Of a DNA stretch of 33,546 nt, positions 1 to 6,322 are shown piece after piece. The translations under genes were made by a program, and so were the position numbers. The first letter of the stretch is position 1. Each line of letters opens with the position of its first letter. Source of the stretch: Nitrospirota bacterium (GTDB lineage Bacteria; Nitrospirota; JACRHJ01); assembly GCA_021789495.1 (NCBI GenBank), contig JAJYJM010000014.1, positions 1 through 33,546 of the forward strand, written 5' to 3'. The notes below the pieces were generated by a model that searched no databases, was not told the DNA's origin, and worked only from the letters and a program-made list of their open reading frames with translations.

Positions 1-572
1 GCGACGAACGCGGCGGAGTTAAGCCCCAGTGTCGCTGCCGGGAGGACGAGATATGCCGGGTCTCCGCCGCCTGTCCCCGAGGGCGGGAAAATCGGCAGTA
101 TAAACGCGAAGAGGAGCATGAATACAAGCCCGACCCAGAAGACGGGAAGCGATATTCCGGCAAGCGAGATTGCGGAGAAAATCTTCTCCCAGGCCCCGCC
201 CCCGCTGACGGCGGAGAGGATGCCGAGTATCGTGCCGAAAAGGACGGAAATGAGCATCGCGGAGAAGGCGAGCCGGAGCGTGTTAGGGAACTTCTGTAGG
301 ATGTCCTTTGCGACGGAGCGCTTTGTGTAATACGACCTTCCCAGGTTACCGTGCGCAAGGAGCGTTAAATAACCAACAAACTGCTGCGGGAGCGGCTTGT
401 CCTCGCCCAGCTCCCTGCGTATTGCCGCGATTGCCTTCGGGTCGGCACGCTCCCCGACAAGCCCGATTGCCGGGTCTCCGGGTATCGCCCGGAGCAGTAG
501 GAACGTAACGAGGGCGAGACCAAGGAGGGTAGGCACGGCGATAAGGAGACGTTTTATTATATAAAAAATCAC
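1..572 (-). CDS. Oligopeptide/dipeptide ABC transporter permease (DppB/OppB type), 3' end beyond the window
   Basis: This is an inner-membrane permease subunit of a peptide/nickel-type ABC importer. About 190 codons are visible and the C-terminal half lies outside the left edge. The N-terminus reads IIKRLLIAVPTLLGLALVTF followed by LLLRAIPGDPA, the classic first membrane helix and P-G-D-P-A motif of DppB-like permeases. A periplasmic loop follows, with DKPLPQQF and then GNLGRSYYTKRSV, and further hydrophobic helices with the SLPVFWVGL segment. Translation starts at a GTG (572) that overlaps the TGA stop of the upstream receiver gene by 4 bases, so the two are probably translationally coupled. 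A GGAA-type ribosome site lies in the end of the receiver gene. The partner permease, ATPases and binding protein would be expected further left. The family call is firm. The substrate is unknown. Confidence 0.88.
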   Translation of the reverse strand, partial: MIFYIIKRLLIAVPTLLGLALVTFLLLRAIPGDPAIGLVGERADPKAIAAIRRELGEDKPLPQQFVGYLTLLAHGNLGRSYYTKRSVAKDILQKFPNTLRLAFSAMLISVLFGTILGILSAVSGGGAWEKIFSAISLAGISLPVFWVGLVFMLLFAFILPIFPPSGTGGGDPAYLVLPAATLGLNSAAFV

Positions 573-940
573 TTCTTTTCCATCGCCGCAAGCACCATGT
601 CAAGCACGGCCTTCTGGCTGGCGTCGTGCTTGTTAAGGACGCACAGGCAAAGTCCCATCGGTATGGCCTCGTGCAGGTAGTCCGCGTCCCGCCCGGATAT
701 TATAATTATTTTTTTTTTGTCCAGGCCGAGGGAGGTGGCGTACATAAGGAGCTTCTTGCCGTCAACGGCGGGCATCTCCAAGTCAATCATAAGGAGGTCG
801 AGGGAGTTGTTTATCAGGGACAATGCCTTTATGGGATTCTGGCAGGTGAGTATCTCTATGCCGGGGAAATTCTCCCGGATGTGCCGGGAAAGCTCCTCAA
901 GCATCGCCGGGTCATCGTCAACGTAAAGTAAGCGCTTCAT
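569..940 (-). CDS. Single-domain response regulator (CheY-like receiver)
   Basis: A 123-residue stand-alone receiver with no output domain. It has the acidic cluster D8-D9-D10, phosphoacceptor D53 in MIDLEMP, switch residue S82 in IIISGRD and conserved K104. Phosphorylation by an unseen histidine kinase would normally alter contacts with a partner protein. The last two residues are lysines, and the stop overlaps the start of the ABC permease by 4 bases, so it is the first gene of that transcript. No Shine-Dalgarno sequence is visible before ATG 940. Instead a -10-like TAAAAT ends 7 bases upstream, which suggests a leaderless transcript. Identity as a receiver is certain. Its role, and why it is coupled to a peptide transporter, are unknown. 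Confidence 0.93.
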   Translation of the reverse strand: MKRLLYVDDDPAMLEELSRHIRENFPGIEILTCQNPIKALSLINNSLDLLMIDLEMPAVDGKKLLMYATSLGLDKKKIIIISGRDADYLHEAIPMGLCLCVLNKHDASQKAVLDMVLAAMEKK

Positions 941-947
941 TGGAAGA

Positions 948-1009
948 ATTTTAATCCCGGCCGGGGTGCAAAGTCAATAATTGACTTGAAGAAGCCTTGA
1001 GGATAAAAT
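948..1009. promoter_or_regulatory. Back-to-back divergent promoters sharing a palindromic -35 region
   Basis: On the plus strand, TTGACT (981-986), a 17-base spacer and TAAAAT (1004-1009) precede the HAD gene, whose ATG is at 1016. On the minus strand, TTGACT (972-977), an 18-base spacer and TAAAAT (948-953) precede the receiver gene, whose ATG is at 940. The two -35 boxes lie 3 bases apart. They form a perfect inverted repeat with 8-base arms AAGTCAAT and ATTGACTT around one base (971-987). In both directions the predicted start of transcription falls on or next to the start codon. The hexamers are seen; promoter activity is inferred. Confidence 0.68.
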
Positions 1010-1015
1010 TACCGG

Positions 1016-1645
1016 ATGGACAAGACTAAAGGCATAAAGGCGGTGTTTTTCGACCTTGGCAAGGTGCTTTTGTTATTTAACCACGAGAATATCGTAAAAA
1101 GGCTCCTCTCGAAAGCGGATGCGGACGGCGATACGGAAACTGCGCTTTTTACCTTTCTGTTCGACGCAAAAAGCGGCATTTGCAACCTCTACGACGAAGG
1201 TCTTGTGTCCTCGCAGGATTTTTACAGGGAGATTAACTCACGCTTTCCACTTAACGCCTCATATGGCGAATTTACGGGCTTATGGAACGACATCTTCACC
1301 GAGAACAAGGACGTCTCCGCGCTGATGGACGAAGTCAGAAAGAGAACGCCGGTATACCTCCTCTCGAACGTCAACGAGCTTCACTGGAAGTTCTGCCGTG
1401 AGAAGTTCGCCTGCTTAAAGAGGATGGACGGCTGGGCGCTTTCTTACGAAATAAAATCAAAAAAGCCCAAGGCGGCCATATACAGGGCGGCCCTGGAGAT
1501 GGCAGGCGCCGGGCCTGGCGAGAGCATATTTACGGACGATATTGCCGAGAATACCGATGCCGCCGAGAAGATGGGAATAGATGGTATAACCTTTACCGGC
1601 GCAGCCGATTTGCGGGAAAGGTTTACGCAGGCAGGGCTTATTTAG
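1016..1645 (+). CDS. HAD-superfamily phosphatase, YihX-like subfamily
   Basis: A 209-residue soluble phosphohydrolase. Motif I is FFDLGKV (nucleophile D13) with glycine in place of the second aspartate, as in the DLGNV motif of YihX-type sugar-phosphate phosphatases. Motif II is LLSNVNE, the motif III lysine lies in KSKKPKAAIY, and motif IV is FTDDIAEN. The all-helical cap occupies roughly residues 20-100. The substrate could be a sugar phosphate but is not deducible. The start at 1016 has no convincing ribosome site, because the -10 box ends only 6 bases before it. A GTG at 1043 is an alternative start but would leave only three residues before the catalytic aspartate. The gene diverges from the receiver gene and is followed closely by the 3' end of ssrA on the other strand. 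Confidence 0.88.
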   Translation: MDKTKGIKAVFFDLGKVLLLFNHENIVKRLLSKADADGDTETALFTFLFDAKSGICNLYDEGLVSSQDFYREINSRFPLNASYGEFTGLWNDIFTENKDVSALMDEVRKRTPVYLLSNVNELHWKFCREKFACLKRMDGWALSYEIKSKKPKAAIYRAALEMAGAGPGESIFTDDIAENTDAAEKMGIDGITFTGAADLRERFTQAGLI

Positions 1646-1665
1646 AAGGCGCTGACAAGAAATTT

Positions 1666-2022
1666 TGGTGGAGGCGGCGGGAATCGAACCCGCGTCCGAA
1701 AACCCTTGACATTGAGCCGCTACATGCTTATCCGGCGTACGTTTAACCCCCTAAAGGCGCCCGCCGGCGGGCTCCTCGTCAGGAGGCTGTCCCGGCCATG
1801 GTCTCAGCCCGCCCTCGCGGGAAGGAAAGCGGGAAAAAGTCTGCGATTATGACACCCTGCTCCAGGCTCCGCAAACCAAAGCCCGGAAGGGCGTTAGCCG
1901 CGACTAAGCGGCTAAGGCGTACTCGTTGGTATTGGCGAGTATGTTTGTCCACCTGGTTACGGGTCGGTGGAACCCGGCATGCAGCCCAAGCCTCGATGTT
2001 CCCGTCGAAGCCTGTCGCCCCC
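1666..2022 (-). ncRNA. ssrA: Transfer-messenger RNA (tmRNA), one-piece
   Basis: tmRNA rescues stalled ribosomes by acting first as an alanyl-tRNA mimic and then as a short mRNA that adds a degradation tag. The 5' end reads GGGGGCG followed by ACAGGCTTCGACGGG. The 3' end carries a T-arm with GGTTCGATTCC and ends CGCCTCC-A-CCA with the CCA encoded. The two ends form a 7-bp acceptor stem containing one G-U pair. The tag reading frame runs from a GCC resume codon (1936) to TAG (1904) and encodes ANTNEYALAA, matching the usual AN...ALAA pattern. Length is 357 bases, typical for one-piece tmRNA, with no sign of the permuted two-piece form. Ends were set by pairing of the acceptor stem. Confidence 0.97.
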
Positions 2023-2030
2023 ATGTTGTT

Positions 2031-2059
2031 ATTATAATGAAAATCGACAGCTTTTGCAA
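2031..2059 (-). promoter_or_regulatory. Sigma-70 promoter of ssrA
   Basis: TTGCAA (2054-2059), a 17-base spacer and a perfect TATAAT (2031-2036) read on the minus strand. The -10 ends 8 bases before the mature tmRNA 5' end. It lies between the stop of the metallophosphoesterase gene and ssrA, so tmRNA has its own strong promoter. Confidence 0.85.
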
Positions 2060-2088
2060 GGACTGCCGAGTCTGGGGGTTTTTTAATG

Positions 2089-2805
2089 CTACCTGCCTTC
2101 GCGGAGCCTGTCCGCAAAGTATTCCGGCAGGCCGTTTTCCACAATGGCCGATGCGACCCGCTCGACATCGTAAGGCAGCCTTAAAAACTCCGACACGACG
2201 GTTTTTCCCTTGATTTCGAGCAGGACAACGCAGGCGCGGGTATCGCCGTCCTTGGGTTTTCCAACGCTTCCGGCGTTTATGAATATCTTGCCGCCGAGGT
2301 CTTTCCTGTAAGGTTTGTGCGTGTGTCCGTAGATTATCACGTCCGCGTCCGCCTTTGCGGCCATCCGCACAAAAAAGCCGTCGTCCCTGTCCTCGGTCCA
2401 GTAGAGGTTGTTCTTGGTAGGAGTTGCGTGGAACAGCGCGATTTTAAGATTTTCACAGGTAAAGGCCATTTTGAACGGCAGGTTCCTCAGGTATTCTTTT
2501 GTTTTCCGAGTTGCATGTTCCTTGGTCCAGTTAAAACCAATGTCCATCATCTTTGCCTGAAGTTCGTTCTCGTATCGGCAGCCGCAGTGTTCATTATTAT
2601 AGGCTACAGTCTCGTCATAGTTGCCTTGAACGCCTTCTATTTTATGGGCAATAAGAAAGTCCGCGACCTCGTTTATAAACGGCGCATAGCCGCCGAGGTC
2701 GCCAAGGTGATATATCTTTTCGGCCTTACGCTCCATGAGCGCCTGGTATGCGGCCACGAGGGCGTCAATGTTGCCGTGTATATCGCCGAAGATAGCTATT
2801 TTCAC
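2089..2805 (-). CDS. Calcineurin-like metallophosphoesterase (YfcE/MJ0936 type)
   Basis: A 238-residue binuclear-metal phosphoesterase. The metal-binding signature is complete: D8-x-H10 (FGDIHGN), D36 (HLGDLGG), N62 in GNYDE, H126 in ALFHATPT, and GHTH at 160-163. It starts with GTG at 2805, with GAGG about 6 bases upstream, only 18 bases after the chrA stop. It is therefore probably the last gene of the arsR-acr3-fmdE-chrA transcript. Such enzymes act on phosphodiesters or phosphoproteins. The natural substrate cannot be told from sequence. The insert around residues 70-110 with C74 and C76 (EHCGC) is not part of the core motifs. Confidence 0.9.
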   Translation of the reverse strand: MKIAIFGDIHGNIDALVAAYQALMERKAEKIYHLGDLGGYAPFINEVADFLIAHKIEGVQGNYDETVAYNNEHCGCRYENELQAKMMDIGFNWTKEHATRKTKEYLRNLPFKMAFTCENLKIALFHATPTKNNLYWTEDRDDGFFVRMAAKADADVIIYGHTHKPYRKDLGGKIFINAGSVGKPKDGDTRACVVLLEIKGKTVVSEFLRLPYDVERVASAIVENGLPEYFADRLREGR

Positions 2806-2823
2806 GCTGCCTCAGTGATAAAC

Positions 2824-4017
2824 TTATCTGACGACGCCGATAGTGCCAAGGACGGCCCCGATGGCAAGGACCCATGCCGGATGCCACTGAAAACGCGCCA
2901 GCAGAAAAAGGGCTGCCGCCAATAGACCCCAGGCGGCGATGTCGTGAAGGATTCCGGGGGACAGCAGCACAGCCGCGCCCGCGACCATGCCCACCACCGC
3001 CGGAGTGACGCCCCCCATAAAATTCTTGAAATACCTCGCGTCCTTCAGGCGGGAATACTCGCGCGACATAAATGTCATTAGCGCCAGGGCCGGCGCAAAG
3101 AGCGCAAGAGTGGCCGTCAGCGCCCCCATTACGCCGTGAAGATGAAACCCGGTAAAAGTAGCCAGGACGGCTATCGGGCCTGGGGTAAGATTGCTGATTG
3201 CGACTCCGTCCACAAACTCCTTCTTAGTGAGCCATCCGAGCGCCCGCAGCCTCTGCTGAAGGATGGGTATAAGGACGAAACCGCCGCCGAAGAATACGCA
3301 GCCGATTTTAAGAAATACCCATGCGACGTTGAATATCCCTGCGGATACGGAACCGGCAACAGGAAGCGCCGCTATCCCGGCAATAGGGGCGCCTCCGTCG
3401 CCGAGCGCCTGCGGTTTGTCCTGGTCCGTTTTTTCCGGAGGTTTGCCTTTGGCCTTGATTCGCCTACCGGCAATCAGCCCTATGATACCTGCGCCTGCAA
3501 GGATATAGACCGCGTTGATCTTGAAGAGAGAAAGTGTAAGCGCAAGCGCCGCCATCAATACGGACGGCCATGAGCGGACTGCCTTCCGTCCCATCGACCA
3601 CGCCGCCACAAGTATAAGAGCGATGACTACAGGCCCCAGGCCTCCTATGGCGCCCTGAAGGGCCGGTATGGCGTGAAAGCTGAAATACAGCCAGGAGAGC
3701 AGGATTACCATGAGAACGGAAGGCGCCATAAAGGCAAACGCGCATGCAAGACCGCCCAGCGTGCCGTACAGTCGGTTCCCGACGAACAGGGCGGTATTCA
3801 CGGCGAACGGGCCGAGCACCTGTCCCAAGCCTACCCCCTGAAGGAACTCATCCGCATCCAGCACGCGCCTTTTGCGTATGAGGTCCCGCTCCATCAGGGC
3901 GATTATCGCCATACCGCCCCCGAAGCCTATGGCGCCTATCTTCAGGAAATTAAGGAGCAGGGCCGGCAGAGAAATGGCCTGCACTGCTCCACCATTTTGC
4001 AAAGGTTCTCTTGTCAT
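2824..4017 (-). CDS. chrA: Chromate transporter ChrA, two-domain form
   Basis: A 397-residue inner-membrane protein of the CHR family, which exports chromate using the proton gradient. It consists of two homologous CHR halves. The first (about residues 16-185) contains GAIGFGGGMAIIALMERD and the GLGQVLGPFAVNTALFVG motif. The second (about 225-397) contains CVFFGGGFVLIPILQ and AISNLTPGPIAVLATFTG. A hydrophilic Lys/Pro/Glu-rich linker (about 190-215) separates them. Fused halves are the long-chain ChrA form. It follows the fmdE gene by 36 bases and precedes the phosphoesterase by 18. Its place in an ArsR/Acr3 operon suggests co-induction with arsenite export. CHR proteins are not always chromate-specific, so another oxyanion is possible. 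Confidence 0.92.
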   Translation of the reverse strand: MTREPLQNGGAVQAISLPALLLNFLKIGAIGFGGGMAIIALMERDLIRKRRVLDADEFLQGVGLGQVLGPFAVNTALFVGNRLYGTLGGLACAFAFMAPSVLMVILLSWLYFSFHAIPALQGAIGGLGPVVIALILVAAWSMGRKAVRSWPSVLMAALALTLSLFKINAVYILAGAGIIGLIAGRRIKAKGKPPEKTDQDKPQALGDGGAPIAGIAALPVAGSVSAGIFNVAWVFLKIGCVFFGGGFVLIPILQQRLRALGWLTKKEFVDGVAISNLTPGPIAVLATFTGFHLHGVMGALTATLALFAPALALMTFMSREYSRLKDARYFKNFMGGVTPAVVGMVAGAAVLLSPGILHDIAAWGLLAAALFLLARFQWHPAWVLAIGAVLGTIGVVR

Positions 4018-4053
4018 CCGAGCCGCACCTGTATATTGTTTGCAGCGCCGGGA

Positions 4054-4680
4054 CTATAAAGCGCTCTTTCTGCCCGTCGCCTTCTCGTAGCACGGGATGC
4101 AGACCTTCTTCTCTCCCAGTATGCGTCCGTAAGGTTCCACGGTCATCTCTCCGCAGGAATCGCAAACGAAACCGCTAAAGGAGTGAGGCGACTCCTCCCA
4201 CTTGTAATTCGTTACCGCGCCTATGTTAATCAGCGCGTCATCCGGGGCGTTTATGACACGCTCCACGAGGGGGGCCACCACCTCGTCCGGCACCCGGGAT
4301 GCCGGAATGCCTTTCTCCCGATATTTCGTGAAAAATTCGGTCTTCCTGTTAGCCTCCATCGCCTCCGCCTTCGGCGCAACACGCACTGCGCGGCCCGACT
4401 TCTTATCCACCAGCGTAACGCCCCATTTCCCGTAGTTAAGCTTCTTTATGTTGCCCTTGCCGAACGTGCACCCGGTAATCATCTGCACGCCGTCGGCAAA
4501 GCATGTCGCACAGTGCGCATCGCCTATCTCCACAAGGGCCATCAACTGGCCGTCCCTGGCCCGCTCCACGCCGAGGGCATTCATTGCCGCCGCGCCAACC
4601 CGGAGTCCCATCGGCATCGCGGGGCACTTGTGGCCGTGGAACATCAGGCCCGCCTCAAGATATTTCTTCGCGTCAGTCAT
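4054..4680 (-). CDS. FmdE-family protein with C-terminal zinc ribbon
   Basis: A 208-residue protein resembling formylmethanofuran dehydrogenase subunit E and its many bacterial relatives of unclear function. The N-terminal domain carries H15-G-H17-K-C19-P, then C57-A-T-C60 in GDAHCATC, then C71 in TGCTFGKGN. These are the usual FmdE residues expected to hold metal. A C-terminal C4 zinc ribbon has C173/C176 and C194/C197. In bacteria these proteins often sit near molybdenum/tungsten enzymes. Here the protein is encoded inside an arsenic/chromate resistance operon, overlapping a CxxC mini-gene by 8 bases and lying 36 bases before chrA. A metal- or metalloid-binding role is an inference. Family assignment is strong, function is open. 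Confidence 0.88.
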   Translation of the reverse strand: MTDAKKYLEAGLMFHGHKCPAMPMGLRVGAAAMNALGVERARDGQLMALVEIGDAHCATCFADGVQMITGCTFGKGNIKKLNYGKWGVTLVDKKSGRAVRVAPKAEAMEANRKTEFFTKYREKGIPASRVPDEVVAPLVERVINAPDDALINIGAVTNYKWEESPHSFSGFVCDSCGEMTVEPYGRILGEKKVCIPCYEKATGRKSAL

Positions 4681-4747
4681 GTTTCACCTCTATGATGTTA
4701 TTGTCCTTTTCCTCAAGCTCCCTTCCGCAGACCGGGCATATAAGCAT
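4673..4747 (-). CDS. 24-residue CxxC mini-protein upstream of fmdE
   Basis: A very short reading frame between acr3 and fmdE. ATG 4747 is preceded by a strong GGGAGG (4755-4760) with 7-base spacing, better than that of many full genes here. The product begins MLICPVCGRELEE, a CPxCG half zinc-ribbon (C4, C7), then an acidic stretch, and ends EVKHD. Its TGA overlaps the fmdE start by 8 bases, so translation of the two is likely coupled. It could be a real small zinc-finger peptide or merely a leader that delivers ribosomes to fmdE. With one CxxC pair it would need to dimerise or share a metal site. No family is recognised. Confidence 0.62.
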   Translation of the reverse strand: MLICPVCGRELEEKDNNIIEVKHD

Positions 4748-4774
4748 GTTATCGCCTCCCAATCAATCCGCCCG

Positions 4775-5860
4775 TCATTTTCCCGTGAGCGGATCAACTG
4801 CCGTTACCTTGCAGCGAGCCGGGCCGAAATATTTCTTCTGGAAATACAGCGAGACGTTCACCAGGCCGATAAGCGCCGGGACTTCGACCAATGGCCCGAT
4901 AACGGCAGCAAACGCGGCCCCCGAGTTTATGCCAAAAACGGCGACCGCGACGGCAATGGCAAGCTCGAAGTTGTTGGACGCGGCGGTGAACGAAAGCGTC
5001 GCGGCCTGTTCGTATGTCGCGCCGATCTTAAAGCTCATATAGAACGACACGAGGAACATGACGATGAAGTAAACAAGGAGCGGCACGGCGATTCTCAGCA
5101 CGTCGAGCGGCAGGCGGACTATGTATTCCCCCTTGAGGGAGAACATCACGACTATCGTGAAAAGCAGCGCGACAAGCGTAATCGGGCCTATGCGCGGCGC
5201 GAACTCCCGCTCGTACCACTTCCGCCCCTTTGCCTTAAGGAATATGAGACGCGTGAGCATCCCGGCGATGAACGGTATGCCCAGATATATGAAGACGCTC
5301 TTCGCTATCTGGCCCATGCTCACCTCGACAACGGCGCCGGACAGGCCAAACATCGGCGGGAGCACGGTTATGAACAGGTAGGCGTAAACGGAGTAGAACA
5401 ACACCTGGAATATGGAGTTGAAGGCGACCAGTCCTGCGGCATATTCCCTGTCACCGCAGGCGAGGTCGTTCCAGACGATAACCATCGCTATGCACCTGGC
5501 AAGGCCTATCATTATAAGCCCGACCATGTATTCCGGATAACCGCGAAGAAAAACCACCGCGAGGGCAAACATGAGGACAGGCCCGACAACCCAGTTCTGA
5601 ATCAGCGACAGGCCGAGGACCTTTGCGTCCCTGAAAACGCGCCCCATCTCCTCGTACCGGACCTTCGCAAGCGGCGGATACATCATCAGGATAAGACCGA
5701 CCGCGATAGGAATGGAAGTAGTGCCGACCTGAAAGCGCGTAATGAAATTGACCCAGCCTTTAAAGAGATAACCGGAACCGACGCCGACGGCCATCGCGAG
5801 GAATATCCAAAGCGTCAGATACCTGTCGAGATACGATAGCCTGCCCGCTATGCCCTTCAT
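4775..5860 (-). CDS. acr3: Arsenite efflux permease of the ACR3 family
   Basis: A 361-residue inner-membrane carrier with about ten hydrophobic helices that exports arsenite (sometimes antimonite). ACR3 signatures are present: the [19 protein letters not shown] segment with the conserved cysteine C123, and [15 protein letters not shown] followed by [10 protein letters not shown], with conserved acidic residues near the C-terminal helices. Its ATG overlaps the arsR stop by 4 bases (ATGA), so regulator and pump are translationally coupled. It is of usual length and complete. No arsenate reductase (arsC) gene is in the operon. In an anaerobe arsenite may be the form met directly, or arsC may be elsewhere. 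Confidence 0.95.
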   Translation of the reverse strand: MKGIAGRLSYLDRYLTLWIFLAMAVGVGSGYLFKGWVNFITRFQVGTTSIPIAVGLILMMYPPLAKVRYEEMGRVFRDAKVLGLSLIQNWVVGPVLMFALAVVFLRGYPEYMVGLIMIGLARCIAMVIVWNDLACGDREYAAGLVAFNSIFQVLFYSVYAYLFITVLPPMFGLSGAVVEVSMGQIAKSVFIYLGIPFIAGMLTRLIFLKAKGRKWYEREFAPRIGPITLVALLFTIVVMFSLKGEYIVRLPLDVLRIAVPLLVYFIVMFLVSFYMSFKIGATYEQAATLSFTAASNNFELAIAVAVAVFGINSGAAFAAVIGPLVEVPALIGLVNVSLYFQKKYFGPARCKVTAVDPLTGK

Positions 5861-6234
5861 CTATACGTCTCCTCATTTATGCGTATTTCTTTCAGGGCGC
5901 ATCCGTCACCGTCCTTGGTCTTCCTGAACTCCTCGAGGCGTCTTCTGTCTTTGGAGACCTTTCCCCCTTTGGCGCCTTCGAGCGCGGTAGGAAGCAAAAT
6001 CCGGCTCTGTATCGACGAGAAATCGAGGTCGTAATGGTTCCATCGGCCCTTTTTCAGGTCTTTAATAAACCCCGCCTCTTTCAGAATAGCCAGGTGAAAG
6101 GATACGTTCGGCTGGTTCATCTCAAGCGCGGCGGTTATATCGCAGACGCAGAGTTCGCCGTCCTCAAGGAGTTTTAATATCCTGAGGCGCGTTTCGTCGG
6201 ATAATGCCTTGAAGAGATATAAAATTTTTTCCAC
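5857..6234 (-). CDS. arsR: ArsR/SmtB-family metalloregulatory repressor
   Basis: A 125-residue winged-helix repressor, the first gene of the operon. The helix-turn-helix region spans about residues 35-58 ([20 protein letters not shown]). The As(III) site ELCVCDI (C29, C31) lies at the start of the recognition-helix region, as in arsenic-responsive ArsR. A C-terminal extension carries an extra cysteine (C112) that could act as a third ligand. Translation starts at GTG 6234, with GGAG (6241-6244) 6 bases upstream. An inverted repeat overlapping the -10 just upstream is the probable operator, so autorepression relieved by arsenite is expected. Confidence 0.94.
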   Translation of the reverse strand: MEKILYLFKALSDETRLRILKLLEDGELCVCDITAALEMNQPNVSFHLAILKEAGFIKDLKKGRWNHYDLDFSSIQSRILLPTALEGAKGGKVSKDRRRLEEFRKTKDGDGCALKEIRINEETYR

Positions 6235-6252
6235 GCCACTCTCCAGTATCAG

Positions 6253-6292
6253 TCTATTTTGATATTTAAATAGAATATACTTTTAAAGTCAA
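6253..6292 (-). promoter_or_regulatory. Promoter and probable ArsR operator of the arsenic operon
   Basis: Read on the minus strand, TTGACT (6287-6292), a 17-base spacer and TTAAAT (6264-6269). An inverted repeat with arms TCTATTT (6253-6259) and AAATAGA (6268-6274), 8 bases apart, covers the -10, where an ArsR dimer would block RNA polymerase. Just upstream lies a separate perfect 14-base palindrome, TTTAATATATTAAA (6297-6310), in very AT-rich DNA. It could be a second operator half or an UP-like element. Confidence 0.66.
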
Positions 6293-6322
6293 GCCATTTA
6301 ATATATTAAAATAAATTTTAAC

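Noticed and set aside
1666-1725. Apparent tRNA 3' half (T-loop and CCA)
   Set aside because: It is the tRNA-like end of the tmRNA; no separate tRNA 5' half or anticodon arm is nearby.
4448-5839. 463-codon plus-strand frame opposite fmdE and acr3
   Set aside because: It runs antisense across two genes with complete family motifs. Its translation is charged and repetitive, without domain features.
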